A DNA stretch of 35,588 nt from Paracoccaceae bacterium (lineage in GTDB: Bacteria > Pseudomonadota > Alphaproteobacteria > Rhodobacterales > Rhodobacteraceae), in the NCBI GenBank assembly GCA_013214635.1, contig JABSSC010000047.1, positions 1-35,588 of the forward strand, given 5' to 3'. The notes under the pieces were generated by a model. It worked only from the letters and a program-made list of their open reading frames with translations, made no database searches and was not told where the DNA came from. Shown here one piece after another: positions 23,668 to 32,799 of this stretch. Numbering within the stretch: the first letter of the stretch is position 1; each line of letters starts with the position of its first letter. A program made the position numbers and the translations under genes.

Positions 23668-24546
23668 ATGGCCCTTGACGGCTTCTCAGACCAGACCTTG
23701 TCCCGCCGGGCAATGAAGGCGGAACTTCTAGATGCTGAAACCGAGCTTCGGCTTGCTTATGCGTGGCGCGACGAGCGCGATGAGGCAGCGCTTCATCGAT
23801 TGATCACCGCCTACATGCGCTTGGCTATTTCGATGGCCGCGAAATTCAAACGTTACGGCGCGCCGATGAATGACCTCATTCAGGAGGCGAGCCTGGGCCT
23901 GATGAAGGCCGCAGACAAATTTGATCCCGACCGTGGGGTTCGGTTTTCGACCTATGCGGTATGGTGGATCAAAGCGTCGATCCAAGACTATGTGATGCGC
24001 AACTGGTCGATGGTACGGACAGGTTCGACATCCTCTCAAAAGTCGCTGTTTTTCAACATGCGCAGGGTACAGGCCCGTCTCGAGCGTGAAGCGCTGGCGC
24101 GGGGGGAAAACCTCGACAAACATCAGATGCGCCAACTGATCGCAACCGAAGTCGGTGTCCCCCTCCATGATGTAGAGATGATGGAAGGTCGGCTGTCTGG
24201 GTCGGACTTCTCGCTCAACGCCACGCAGTCGACAGACGATGAAGGCAGGGAGTGGATTGAAACGCTCGAGGATGAGGGCGCACAGCAGTCGGCCGAAGTC
24301 GAGCACGAGAAAGACATTGAGACGCTGCGGAGCTGGCTGGTGACAGCATTGTCATCGCTGAATGATCGTGAGCAGTTTATCGTGCGCGAGCGCAAACTGC
24401 GGGATGCCCCGCGCACACTGGAAAGCCTTGGCGATGAGCTTGGGCTGTCCAAAGAACGCGTGCGGCAGCTTGAGGCGGCAGCATTCGGCAAGATGCGTAA
24501 GTCTCTGGAATCCCAATCGAACGAGGTGCATCACTTCTTTGCGTAA
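23668..24546 (+). CDS. rpoH2: RNA polymerase sigma-32 factor, RpoHII type
   Basis: A 292-residue alternative sigma factor. Region 2 contains FDPDRGVRFSTYAVWWIKASIQDYVMRNW (about 85-113), the RpoH box is SQKSLFFNMRR (about 123-133), and the region 4 helix-turn-helix is LESLGDELGLSKERVRQLE near the C-terminus. The N-terminus (LSRRAMKAELLDAETELRLAYAWRDERDE) and the DFSLNATQSTDDEG stretch resemble the RpoHII paralogue of Rhodobacteraceae rather than the classical heat-shock RpoHI. GGGAG precedes the ATG. RpoHII genes in relatives act in singlet-oxygen and oxidative stress. Paralogue assignment rests on remembered family sequences. Confidence 0.9.
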   Translation: MALDGFSDQTLSRRAMKAELLDAETELRLAYAWRDERDEAALHRLITAYMRLAISMAAKFKRYGAPMNDLIQEASLGLMKAADKFDPDRGVRFSTYAVWWIKASIQDYVMRNWSMVRTGSTSSQKSLFFNMRRVQARLEREALARGENLDKHQMRQLIATEVGVPLHDVEMMEGRLSGSDFSLNATQSTDDEGREWIETLEDEGAQQSAEVEHEKDIETLRSWLVTALSSLNDREQFIVRERKLRDAPRTLESLGDELGLSKERVRQLEAAAFGKMRKSLESQSNEVHHFFA

Positions 24547-24622
24547 CGACGCATTGGCAGATGCCATTGTCAGCTACGGCTGCGACGCATAAACATGGCT
24601 CACTGCAAATAGGTGGTGCGCC

Positions 24623-25822
24623 ATGTTGGCTGGAAAGCGAATTCTACTGATTATTGGCGGCGGAATCGCGGCATTTAAGTCGCTGGACCTTATTCGTCGC
24701 CTCCGAGAGCGAGGTGCAACCGTCGTTCCGGTGCTGACAAAGGCCGGACAAGAGTTCGTGACGCCATTATCCGCCTCGGCGCTCGCCGCCGAGAAAGTGT
24801 ACACCGATCTTTTTAACCTGACCGATGAAGCGGAAATGGGGCATATCGAACTGTCACGCGATGCCGACCTTGTTGTTGTTGCGCCTGCAACCGCTGACTT
24901 AATGGCGAAGATGGCGGGTGGTCACGCCAACGATCTTGCTTCGACGATACTGATGGCGACGGACAAACGCGTGTTGATTGCCCCGGCCATGAACGTGCGC
25001 ATGTGGGATCACGCCGCCACTCAGCGCAATGCAACGACGCTGCAGCAAGATGGTGTCATCATCGTGGGGCCGAACGAAGGTGATATGGCCTGTGGCGAAT
25101 ACGGCCCCGGTCGGATGGCAGAACCGCTGGAGATTGTGGCGGCGATTGAGGCGGCGTTGAATGATGGACCGCTCAAGGACAAACGTATTGTTGTGACTTC
25201 GGGGCCGACGCATGAACCGATCGATCCCGTGCGGTATATCGCAAATCGATCTTCTGGGGCGCAGGGCAGCGCCATCGCGCGGGCGCTGTCCGCACTCGGT
25301 GCAGAGGTCGTCTTCGTTACCGGTCCGGCAGAGGCTCGCCCCCCCGATGGCGTTTCGGTGGTGCCGGTCCAAACGGCCCAAGAGATGCATGATGCCGTCC
25401 ATAAAAACCTGCCCGCGGATGCGGCCGTGTTCGCCGCTGCGGTCGCGGATTGGCGGGTTGAGAATTCTGCAGAACAAAAGATCAAGAAGGGACCCGACGG
25501 AACACCTTCCCTGAAATTCACGGAAAACCCCGACATTCTTGCGTCGGTGGCCGGGCTAGAGGTTGGACGTCCGCGTTTGGTCGTTGGTTTTGCGGCCGAG
25601 ACCACCAATGTCACCGAACATGCTACTGCCAAGCGTTTGCGCAAAGGATGCGATTGGATTGTTGCAAATGACGTGTCACCCGGCACGGGGATCATGGGGG
25701 GATCGGAAAACGCGGTCACCATGATCACCGATCAGGGCGCGGACGCGTGGCCTCGGATGACGAAGGATGAGGTTGCCCGCAAGCTCGCCCATCAAATCGC
25801 AGAAGCGCTCAACGATGCCTGA
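24623..25822 (+). CDS. coaBC: Bifunctional phosphopantothenoylcysteine decarboxylase/phosphopantothenate--cysteine ligase
   Basis: A 399-residue coenzyme A biosynthesis enzyme. The N-terminal flavoprotein decarboxylase domain has GGGIAAFKSLDLIRRL, the active-site His at 74 (MGHIELSRDAD), the PAMN motif at 121-124 and C157 in MACGEYGPGRM. The C-terminal ligase domain begins VTSGPTHEPIDPVRYIANRSSG and contains the KIKKGPDG and NDVSPGTGIMG segments. AGGTGG precedes the ATG. The 3' end overlaps dut by 8 bases (ATGCCTGA), the common coaBC-dut arrangement. Confidence 0.97.
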   Translation: MLAGKRILLIIGGGIAAFKSLDLIRRLRERGATVVPVLTKAGQEFVTPLSASALAAEKVYTDLFNLTDEAEMGHIELSRDADLVVVAPATADLMAKMAGGHANDLASTILMATDKRVLIAPAMNVRMWDHAATQRNATTLQQDGVIIVGPNEGDMACGEYGPGRMAEPLEIVAAIEAALNDGPLKDKRIVVTSGPTHEPIDPVRYIANRSSGAQGSAIARALSALGAEVVFVTGPAEARPPDGVSVVPVQTAQEMHDAVHKNLPADAAVFAAAVADWRVENSAEQKIKKGPDGTPSLKFTENPDILASVAGLEVGRPRLVVGFAAETTNVTEHATAKRLRKGCDWIVANDVSPGTGIMGGSENAVTMITDQGADAWPRMTKDEVARKLAHQIAEALNDA

Positions 25823-26285
25823 CTGCGTTGTGCGATGCAGTCACGAAGACTGGGCGGATACAGCCATCGCCTTACCTGCCTATGCGACTTCAGGGGCTGC
25901 GGGTGCGGATGTCAGAGCGAATTTTCCCGATACTGATCGAGCCAACGGCATTGAGCTTGCGCCGGGCCAACGCGCGCTTATCCCCACGGGTCTGCGCGTC
26001 GAGATACCGACCGGGTATGAAATGCAATTGCGCCCGCGCTCTGGTCTTGCTTTGAAACAGGGCCTCACACTTCTCAACACTCCCGGAACTATCGACAGTG
26101 ACTATCGCGGCCCGCTGGGCGTTATTCTGATCAACCTTGGGCAAAAAGCAGTTCAAGTGTCACATGGCGACAGGATCGCACAGGCTATCGTAAGCCCGGT
26201 TATTGAGGCGCAGTTCGCTTCTGTTGATACGCTGTCCGACAGCGATCGCGGTGTGGGCGGATTCGGATCGACCGGGGTCGTTTGA
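25815..26285 (+). CDS. dut: Deoxyuridine 5'-triphosphate nucleotidohydrolase (dUTPase)
   Basis: A 156-residue trimeric dUTPase that converts dUTP to dUMP and pyrophosphate. All the motifs are visible: SGAAGADVRA (about 26-35), RPRSGLA (73-79), GTIDSDYRGPLGVILIN (91-107), GDRIAQ (118-123) and the C-terminal arm RGVGGFGSTG (145-154). ATG 25815 is the family start and overlaps the coaBC stop. The TGA (26283-26285) abuts the ATG of the moeB-like gene in a TGATG junction. Confidence 0.97.
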   Translation: MPDCVVRCSHEDWADTAIALPAYATSGAAGADVRANFPDTDRANGIELAPGQRALIPTGLRVEIPTGYEMQLRPRSGLALKQGLTLLNTPGTIDSDYRGPLGVILINLGQKAVQVSHGDRIAQAIVSPVIEAQFASVDTLSDSDRGVGGFGSTGVV

Positions 26286-27319
26286 TGGTGGTTTTTCTGG
26301 CGGGATGCGCCGCGATTTGGTTCATCGGGCGCTATATGAACGCGCCGACGTCCGCGCGGTGGACCATGATTGGGCTGCTTTATGTCGTCGTCCTTGCCAC
26401 GACCATCATTTTTTCAGAAGGCCACCCGGGTCGGCAAATCTTTGGTGGATCACTGTCAGAATGGTTGGTGATCGGTTTCATCGCCGGGGCCGTGTGGGCT
26501 TATCGGCAAGTGCTTGCCAGGCTTCGCGCTCGGGTTAGACCCGAGAACCTTCCCGATTCTTCAGAGACCAAGCAAGCGCCCCTGGAACGCTATGCGCGCC
26601 ATATCGTCCTGAGGGAAATCGGTGGGCTGGGTCAGCGCAAGCTCACTGAGGCTTCGGTGCTTGTGCTTGGTGCCGGCGGGCTTGGATCCCCCGTCCTTCA
26701 ATATCTCGCCGCAGCGGGTGTGGGCACGATCGGTGTGATCGATGACGATGTTGTTGAGGGCACGAACCTGCAAAGACAGACGATCCATACCGACGCGCGG
26801 ATCGGTATGCCCAAGGTGTTCTCCGCACGCGAGGCCATGATCGCGCAAAACCCTTTTGTCACGGTGAAACCCTATAACCGTCGCCTCACCGAAAGCATCG
26901 CGGCTGACCTGTTTGCCGAGTATGATCTGATCATCGACGGTACAGACGATGTTGAAACCAAATACCTTGCCAATCGTGTCGCAGCACAACTTGGATTGCC
27001 GCTTATCTTTGGTGCCTTGACCCAATGGGAAGGGCAGATCTCGGTCTTTGACGTGCGCGCCGGAACGCCCTGCTATGCGTGCGTGTTTCCAAACCCGCCC
27101 GCACCCGGCGCCGCACCAAGCTGCGCCGAGGCCGGGGTCGTGGGGCCGTTGCCCGGTGTTGTCGGGACGATGATGGCGGTCGAAGCGATCAAGGTGCTCA
27201 CCGATGCGGGCGAGGCCCTGCGAGGCCGTATGATGATCTATGACGCGTTGTACGGCGAGAACCGGACGATCACTTTAAAGAAACGGGCCGATTGTCCGGT
27301 CTGTGGAACGCAGAGATAG
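26285..27319 (+). CDS. moeB: Membrane-anchored MoeB/ThiF/HesA-type adenylyltransferase
   Basis: A 344-residue E1-like enzyme that adenylates the C-terminal Gly-Gly of a ubiquitin-fold sulfur carrier such as MoaD or ThiS. Residues 1-15, 27-43 and 58-74 are hydrophobic, forming an N-terminal membrane anchor absent from E. coli MoeB. The enzyme domain starts RYARHIVLREIGGLGQ and has the ATP loop GAGGLG (129-134), the catalytic-type IDGTDD, zinc cysteines C263/C266 and C337/C340, and a possible catalytic C280. No rhodanese domain follows. ATG 26285 is used; a TTG one codon earlier is possible. Whether it serves molybdopterin or thiamin cannot be read here. Confidence 0.85.
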   Translation: MVVFLAGCAAIWFIGRYMNAPTSARWTMIGLLYVVVLATTIIFSEGHPGRQIFGGSLSEWLVIGFIAGAVWAYRQVLARLRARVRPENLPDSSETKQAPLERYARHIVLREIGGLGQRKLTEASVLVLGAGGLGSPVLQYLAAAGVGTIGVIDDDVVEGTNLQRQTIHTDARIGMPKVFSAREAMIAQNPFVTVKPYNRRLTESIAADLFAEYDLIIDGTDDVETKYLANRVAAQLGLPLIFGALTQWEGQISVFDVRAGTPCYACVFPNPPAPGAAPSCAEAGVVGPLPGVVGTMMAVEAIKVLTDAGEALRGRMMIYDALYGENRTITLKKRADCPVCGTQR

Positions 27320-27386
27320 CGCTGATTTTATTGGCTAAGCTGCCCAAGCGAACATACCTGTGTAGCGCAGGAGACAAGGATACCGC

Positions 27387-29411
27387 ATGACCAACACGCT
27401 TCTTCAGGACTGGACGACACCCTTTGGCATTCCGCCGTTTGCGGACATTTCGGACGAGGATTTCAAGCCCGCGTTTGAAGCGTCTTTGAGAACCGCGCGC
27501 GCGGCGATTGAAGAGATTGCAAACGCGTCCGAAGTTCCGACATTCGCCAATACGATCGAGGCGCTTGAACAGGCGGACGCTGAACTGTCCAAAGTGCTGG
27601 GGGCATTCTATGCGTTGGCTGGCGCCGACACCAACGACGCGCGAAACGCCCTGATGCGTGAGTTCTCGCCCGCTCTCGCTGCATATGGCAGCGACATAAC
27701 TCGGAACGAGAAACTGTTTGAACGGATCGATGATCTCTGGACGCGCAAAGACGCACTTGGGCTGACCGACGAACAGGAACGCGTGTTGATGCTGACGCGG
27801 CGCGGATTTGTGCGCGCGGGTGCTCAACTCAAAGGTGCCGCGGCCGACCGTCTCGCCGAGATAAAAGAACGGCTTGCGGTCTTGGGGACGTCGTTCACAC
27901 AAAACCTGCTCAAGGACGAAGCTGATTGGTTCATGGATCTTCAAGAGAACGACCTTGAAGGATTGCCGGACTTTGTCGTCGCTGCCGCGCGTGCAGCGGG
28001 TACAGAGCGGGGTGCTGCCGGGCCCGTCGTGACGCTGTCGCGATCCCTGATCGTTCCGTTCCTGCAATTCTCATCCCGCCGCGATCTGCGCCAACGCGCG
28101 TTTGAGGCTTGGGCAGCCCGCGGGGCAAATGGCGGCGAAACCGACAATCGCGGTATTGCCACCGAGATTTTGGCGCTGCGCGAAGAGCGCGCAAAACTCC
28201 TTGGTTATTCGAGCTTCGCTGATTTTAAGCTTGAGACTGAAATGGCGGGCAACCCAGGTGCTGTCCGTGACCTTCTGATGCAAGTCTGGGAACCGGCCAA
28301 AGCAGCCGCCGATGCAGATGCCGTAATCCTTGAAGCCATGCTGCATCAGGACGGCGTCAATGATTCACTGGCACCGTGGGATTGGCGGTATTACTCAGAA
28401 AAGCGCCGTCAGGCGGAGTTTGATCTCGATGAGGCCGAGCTCAAGCCGTATTTCCAATTGGATCGGATGATCGATGCTGCGTTCGACTGTGCGACGCGCC
28501 TGTTTGGTCTGACGTTCACGCCGCTCGAAGCGGAAAGCTATCACCCCGATGTGCGGATGTGGGAGGTCACACGGGGCCGCAAGCATTTGGCTGTTTTTAT
28601 TGGTGACTATTTCGCGCGTCCGTCAAAACGGTCGGGGGCATGGTGTTCCGCAATGCGAAGCCAACAACGTCTTGCGGGCGACATCAGGCCGATTGTTGTC
28701 AACGTCTGCAACTTTGCCAAACCAGCTGACGGGGAACCGGCCTTGCTGTCTTATGACGATGCAAGGACGCTGTTTCATGAGTTCGGTCATGCATTGCACC
28801 AGATGTTGTCTGACGTGACCTATGAGCGGATTTCAGGAACCTCAGTCGCCCGAGATTTCGTTGAACTGCCCAGCCAGCTTTATGAGCATTGGCTGGACGT
28901 GCCCGATGTGCTCAAGACCTATGCAACGCATGCGAAAACCGGGGAGCCGATCCCAGAGGCTCTGCTGGAGCGGTTGATGGCTGCCTCCACGTATGACACC
29001 GGGTTTCAGACCGTGGAATACGTCGCCTCGGCGCTGGTCGATTTGGCATTTCATGATGGGGCAGCACCTGCTGATCCGATTGAGTATCAAGCCAAGGTTT
29101 TGGCTGATCTGCAAATGCCTGCGGCCATTACAATGCGCCACGCAACTCCGCACTTTGCCCATGTCTTTGCAGGCGACGGATATTCAAGCGGCTACTACAG
29201 TTACATGTGGTCAGAAGTAATGGACGCTGATGCGTTTGAAGCCTTTGAGGAGGCGGGTGGCCCCTTTGACCCAGCCATGGCGAAAAAGCTAGAGCAACAC
29301 ATCCTGTCTGCAGGCGGATCTCAGGAGGCGGACGAACTCTATGTCGCGTTCAGAGGGCGCATGCCGGGGGTTGATGCGCTGTTGAAGGGTCGTGGATTGG
29401 CGGCTGCCTAA
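27387..29411 (+). CDS. M3 family oligopeptidase (oligopeptidase A/Dcp-like)
   Basis: A 674-residue zinc metallopeptidase of the thimet oligopeptidase family, cytoplasmic (no signal peptide), that trims short peptides. The HEFGHALH motif lies at about 464-471, and the third zinc ligand is expected in DFVELPSQLYEHW. The N-terminus TPFGIPPFADISDEDFKPAFEASL and the SSGYYSYMWSEVMDADAFEAF segment are typical of PrlC/Dcp. AGGAGACAAGG precedes the ATG. PrlC (oligopeptidase A) versus peptidyl-dipeptidase Dcp cannot be decided by eye. Its TAA overlaps the stop of the convergent SH3 gene. Confidence 0.95.
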   Translation: MTNTLLQDWTTPFGIPPFADISDEDFKPAFEASLRTARAAIEEIANASEVPTFANTIEALEQADAELSKVLGAFYALAGADTNDARNALMREFSPALAAYGSDITRNEKLFERIDDLWTRKDALGLTDEQERVLMLTRRGFVRAGAQLKGAAADRLAEIKERLAVLGTSFTQNLLKDEADWFMDLQENDLEGLPDFVVAAARAAGTERGAAGPVVTLSRSLIVPFLQFSSRRDLRQRAFEAWAARGANGGETDNRGIATEILALREERAKLLGYSSFADFKLETEMAGNPGAVRDLLMQVWEPAKAAADADAVILEAMLHQDGVNDSLAPWDWRYYSEKRRQAEFDLDEAELKPYFQLDRMIDAAFDCATRLFGLTFTPLEAESYHPDVRMWEVTRGRKHLAVFIGDYFARPSKRSGAWCSAMRSQQRLAGDIRPIVVNVCNFAKPADGEPALLSYDDARTLFHEFGHALHQMLSDVTYERISGTSVARDFVELPSQLYEHWLDVPDVLKTYATHAKTGEPIPEALLERLMAASTYDTGFQTVEYVASALVDLAFHDGAAPADPIEYQAKVLADLQMPAAITMRHATPHFAHVFAGDGYSSGYYSYMWSEVMDADAFEAFEEAGGPFDPAMAKKLEQHILSAGGSQEADELYVAFRGRMPGVDALLKGRGLAAA

Positions 29412-29911
29412 TCCCGCAACTCGTCCGGTGTGACACCCCAGAGAGCGGTTTTCTCGACCCAGCCGCGGCGACCATCCGCACTCACCCGGCACCATTCGAT
29501 ACTGCACTCGCCCAGACGTGCCACAACACCGGCTTCGGCGTACGCATTGATCTGGGCGGTTGGGTCCGGCTTGACCATCATCGGCGTCAGGTCGGATTCG
29601 ACGATGACGGTTCGCACGCCAGACAGAAGTGAATAGTGCACCCAACCGCCTTGACCGTCGCGGTCTTGGACCCGCCGCCAATGCCCATGCTCGGCCACGA
29701 TCCGCAGCGGCATATCACGCCGTGTAAATACCCAATCAATCCGGTGAGACAGCGAAGGGCCACGGCGCACGTTACCTTCGGACGCCTTGAGTGACACGAA
29801 ACGAGGTAGGGGAAGGTTGGTTTCTTTCCCGCGAACGACATCGCACCACGCCATCTGCGCGGCAACGACCAATGCGGTCGAGGCTGAAATAACTCTGAAA
29901 ACGCCGATCAC
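29408..29911 (-). CDS. Secreted bacterial SH3-domain protein
   Basis: A 167-residue protein with an N-terminal signal-like segment (about 5-23) and tandem bacterial SH3 modules of the SH3_4 type. One module contains RFVSLKASEGNVRRGPSLSHRIDWVF and WRRVQDRDGQGGWVHYSLLSG; a second ends in CRVSADGRRGWVEKTALWGV. Such proteins act in the periplasm, often near peptidoglycan. The start is a GTG (29909-29911) preceded by AGGACGG. The gene converges on the M3 peptidase with the stops sharing CTAA (29408-29411). The ligand is unknown. Confidence 0.88.
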   Translation of the reverse strand: MIGVFRVISASTALVVAAQMAWCDVVRGKETNLPLPRFVSLKASEGNVRRGPSLSHRIDWVFTRRDMPLRIVAEHGHWRRVQDRDGQGGWVHYSLLSGVRTVIVESDLTPMMVKPDPTAQINAYAEAGVVARLGECSIEWCRVSADGRRGWVEKTALWGVTPDELRD

Positions 29912-30034
29912 ACCGCCGTCCTGCCTGTTTCGTCTTCAAATTGCACTCAATCGGTCCGGCCTCTCTTGTGCCGGTTCCCGTTCCTTGCCACTTTGCCATT
30001 CAACGCGGGTCTGGAAAAGATCGGGAGGCGCGGA

Positions 30035-31021
30035 ATGCCAACAGAACGCCTGAGTGTTGTCGTGACGCGACGCTTGCCGGAGGCCGTTGAGACTCGGATG
30101 ACCGAGTTGTTCGATGTCGAGCTTCGTCCCTCGGACAAAAAAATGACCCGAGACGAGCTTGCGCAGGCACTTCAGCGCGCCGACGTTCTTGTGCCGACGA
30201 TCACTGACACGATTGATGCGCCGCTTTTGGCGCAAGCCGGAGAGCGGTTGAAGCTGATCGCAAACTATGGTGCCGGGGTCGATCACATCGACGTCGCGAC
30301 CGCCCGGCAACGTGGCATTCTTGTGTCGAACACGCCCGGTGTCATGACCGAAGATACGGCTGACATGACGCTTGCCCTGATCCTAGCAGTCGCGCGCCGG
30401 ATTCCGGAAGGCCTGTCCGAGATGCAGGCAGGCGATTGGGTGGGCTGGTCGCCAACCGCTCATTTGGGTGGCCGCGTCGGCGGGCGGCGCTTGGGCATCC
30501 TTGGTATGGGGCGCATTGGCCAAGCGGTGGCGCGTCGCGCCCGCGCGTTTGGGATGCAGGTTCATTACCATAATCGCAAACGCCTCCGACCTGAGATCGA
30601 AGAAGAGCTTGAAGCGACCTATTGGGACAGTCTGGATCAAATGGTTAGCCGCGTTGACGTGCTATCGATCAACTGCCCCCATACCCCATCTACCTTCCAC
30701 CTGATGAATGCGCGGCGGCTCAAGCTGATGAAGCCGAGCGCAGTGTTGGTCAATACCTCTCGCGGGGAGGTGATTGACGAAAACGCCCTGACCCGAATGC
30801 TGCGCGCGGGAGAGATTGCGGGAGCGGGCCTTGATGTGTTCGAGCATGGGCATGAGATCAATCCCCGCCTGCGTGAATTGTCGAACGTCGTGCTGTTACC
30901 TCACATGGGGTCCGCAACCGTCGAAGGGCGCGCCGAGATGGGTGAAAAAGTGATTATCAATATCAAGACATTTGACGATGGCCATCGACCCCCTGATCTG
31001 GTCGTGCCGTCCATGACCTGA
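30035..31021 (+). CDS. D-2-hydroxyacid dehydrogenase (glyoxylate/hydroxypyruvate reductase or D-glycerate dehydrogenase type)
   Basis: A 328-residue NAD(P)-dependent dehydrogenase. The Rossmann motif GMGRIG lies at 157-162, followed by HYHNRKR, where the basic residues suggest NADPH. The catalytic triad is R243 (NTSRGEVID), E270 (LDVFE) and H290 (LLPHMGSAT). It probably reduces glyoxylate or hydroxypyruvate in the cytoplasm. ATG 30035 follows GGGAGG; the alternative at 29966 would add a non-family extension. It is divergent from the SH3 gene and heads a plus-strand run with the lipoprotein gene 11 bases downstream. Confidence 0.92.
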   Translation: MPTERLSVVVTRRLPEAVETRMTELFDVELRPSDKKMTRDELAQALQRADVLVPTITDTIDAPLLAQAGERLKLIANYGAGVDHIDVATARQRGILVSNTPGVMTEDTADMTLALILAVARRIPEGLSEMQAGDWVGWSPTAHLGGRVGGRRLGILGMGRIGQAVARRARAFGMQVHYHNRKRLRPEIEEELEATYWDSLDQMVSRVDVLSINCPHTPSTFHLMNARRLKLMKPSAVLVNTSRGEVIDENALTRMLRAGEIAGAGLDVFEHGHEINPRLRELSNVVLLPHMGSATVEGRAEMGEKVIINIKTFDDGHRPPDLVVPSMT

Positions 31022-31032
31022 CGGGTGTTTCT

Positions 31033-31677
31033 TTGCGCATTTGGCTGCTGATCGTCGCCATCGCCCTGTCTGCCTGCACACGGCCGATGACCGAGGCCGA
31101 GGTTGCGCTTGCGACAGACGTTTTTGGAGACGGGCTTGATACCGCGCCAGTTCGCATTGGCAAAGATATCGGACTGGCGCCTCCGCCACGGCGGGCCGAG
31201 GTCAGTGTTGAGGTGCGCCGCCCGGCTGAGGACCCGTGTGTGCGCGTTCCGACGCCACCGCGAAATGCGGCACCTCCAGCCTTTGCCGTTGGCAATTCGA
31301 TCTACTTCTCTGGACAATTCTATTCCGTTGATGGTGGCTTTTTGTGGCCCGATGCCGTGCGCTTGCCGCACACCCTGATTCTCGTGCACGAATTGGTTCA
31401 TGTGTGGCAGTGGCAAAACCGAGATCTGACAAATTACACCCCGTTCAAAGCCCTCTCGGAAGGGTTCTCCGGGGACGCCTATTTCTATGGTGCGGACGAC
31501 GCCCCCGACCTTTTCAGATTTGGGTATGAGCAACAGGCGTCAATCGTCGAGGATTACCTTTGCTACCTGATCCTGGATCCTAGCGACCCAGTACTAGGTG
31601 ACTTGCGCACACTGGTAGAACCGATGATCGATGTGGAGCGACTTGAGGCGAGCATCGATGCCGCACGGCGGCAGTGA
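31033..31677 (+). CDS. Putative lipoprotein with HExxH zinc-metallopeptidase motif
   Basis: A 214-residue protein I cannot assign to a named family. A short signal peptide ends in the lipobox LSAC (Cys15), so it is probably lipidated. The LVHELVHVWQWQ stretch (H119, E120, H123) is a gluzincin-type zinc site resembling the HELTHVWQ of DUF4157-like domains, and GYEQQASIVEDYL (E166, E173) offers a third ligand. The start is a TTG at 31033-31035; no in-frame ATG or GTG fits the signal peptide. It lies 11 bases after the dehydrogenase and 59 bases before the HAD gene. Peptidase activity and substrate are inference. Confidence 0.7.
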   Translation: MRIWLLIVAIALSACTRPMTEAEVALATDVFGDGLDTAPVRIGKDIGLAPPPRRAEVSVEVRRPAEDPCVRVPTPPRNAAPPAFAVGNSIYFSGQFYSVDGGFLWPDAVRLPHTLILVHELVHVWQWQNRDLTNYTPFKALSEGFSGDAYFYGADDAPDLFRFGYEQQASIVEDYLCYLILDPSDPVLGDLRTLVEPMIDVERLEASIDAARRQ

Positions 31678-31736
31678 ATTTTGGTTTGGGCCGCACGCCA
31701 ACCGGGTTAGGCTTGGTCGTATTTTGGAGATTCCCT

Positions 31737-32714
31737 ATGCTTGATCGAGCCTTACTCGCCCTATCGTTGATCCTTGCCGCGAATTATGCAGCCGCCGATC
31801 CGCTCCCGTCTTGGGCTGAGACAGATGCCCGCGCTCGCATCATCGACTTTGTGGACTCAGTAACCAATGCGGGTAGCCCCGATTATGTAACCCCGGCGGA
31901 TCGTGTGGCCGTTTTTGACAATGACGGCACGCTATGGGGCGAGCAGCCGGTGTATTTTCAGCTTATCTTTGCTGGTGATACTGTTCAGAAAATGGTCGAT
32001 ACCGATCCAGATTTTGCGTCAAGCGACGCGCTAAAGGCTGCCGCCGCAGGTGATTATCAGGCGTTGGCCGAGGGCGGCGAGGCGGCCATTATTGAGGTCG
32101 TGACGGCGACGCACTCCGGGTTGAGCGTTGATGATTTTCAGGCCAGCGTTGCCGACTGGATTGCAACCGCGCGCCATCCCACCACCGGCCTGCCTTACAC
32201 CGGCATGACGTATCAGCCTATGGTCGAGCTTTTGTCATATCTACGTGACGAGGATTTCAAGACGTACATCGTCTCTGGTGGGGGTCTCCATTTCATGCGC
32301 GTTTTTGCGGAAGAGGCTTACGGCATCCCACCTGAAAACGTGCTCGGGACGTACACGGAAACCTCGTATGAGGTCGTTGATGGCGTGCCGGTGATTTCAA
32401 AAGAACCGGCGATTGCCTTTGTCGATGACAAGGAAGGCAAGCCGATCAACATTGAGCGGACGCTCGGAAAGCGACCGATCCTTGCAGGCGGTAACTCTGA
32501 TGGCGATTTTGCCATGTTGGAGTGGACAACCGCGGGCGAGGGGGCACGGTTAGGATTGATCGTGCATCACACAGATGCCGAACGCGAAGTGGCCTATGAC
32601 TGTGACAGCCATATTGGAAGACTATGCGATGGTTTAGAGCAAGGGCCTGATCGCGGCTGGCTTATCATCGATATGGCCAATGATTGGGATCGGGTCTTTA
32701 CCGGTGCTCGGTGA
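31737..32714 (+). CDS. Secreted HAD-superfamily phosphatase
   Basis: A 325-residue HAD-fold hydrolase with an N-terminal signal peptide (about 1-20, ending AAADP), so it is probably periplasmic. Motif I is VAVFDNDGTLW (D61, D63), and motif IV is GGNSDGDFAML. The long insert between motifs I and II is an alpha-helical cap. ATG 31737 is preceded by TTGGAGA and gives the signal peptide; the in-frame GTG at 31674 would mask it. The substrate is unknown. The preceding HELVH lipoprotein is also exported, so the two may work in the same compartment. Confidence 0.85.
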   Translation: MLDRALLALSLILAANYAAADPLPSWAETDARARIIDFVDSVTNAGSPDYVTPADRVAVFDNDGTLWGEQPVYFQLIFAGDTVQKMVDTDPDFASSDALKAAAAGDYQALAEGGEAAIIEVVTATHSGLSVDDFQASVADWIATARHPTTGLPYTGMTYQPMVELLSYLRDEDFKTYIVSGGGLHFMRVFAEEAYGIPPENVLGTYTETSYEVVDGVPVISKEPAIAFVDDKEGKPINIERTLGKRPILAGGNSDGDFAMLEWTTAGEGARLGLIVHHTDAEREVAYDCDSHIGRLCDGLEQGPDRGWLIIDMANDWDRVFTGAR

Positions 32715-32799
32715 ACGGGCTGGCATGACTGACGTGCGCGCTCGACCGGCCTTCTTGCACCTCGTTGTGTTGGAGCGGCACAGTCACCACCGGCGCAAG

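Noticed and set aside
24547-24622. Possible terminator hairpin after rpoH (TGGCAGATGCCA).
   Set aside because: A four- to five-base stem without a T-run; too weak to call.
27270-28067. A 265-codon minus-strand open frame opposite the M3 peptidase.
   Set aside because: It is a shadow of moeB and the M3 peptidase, both of which have intact motifs; the antisense translation has no domain features.
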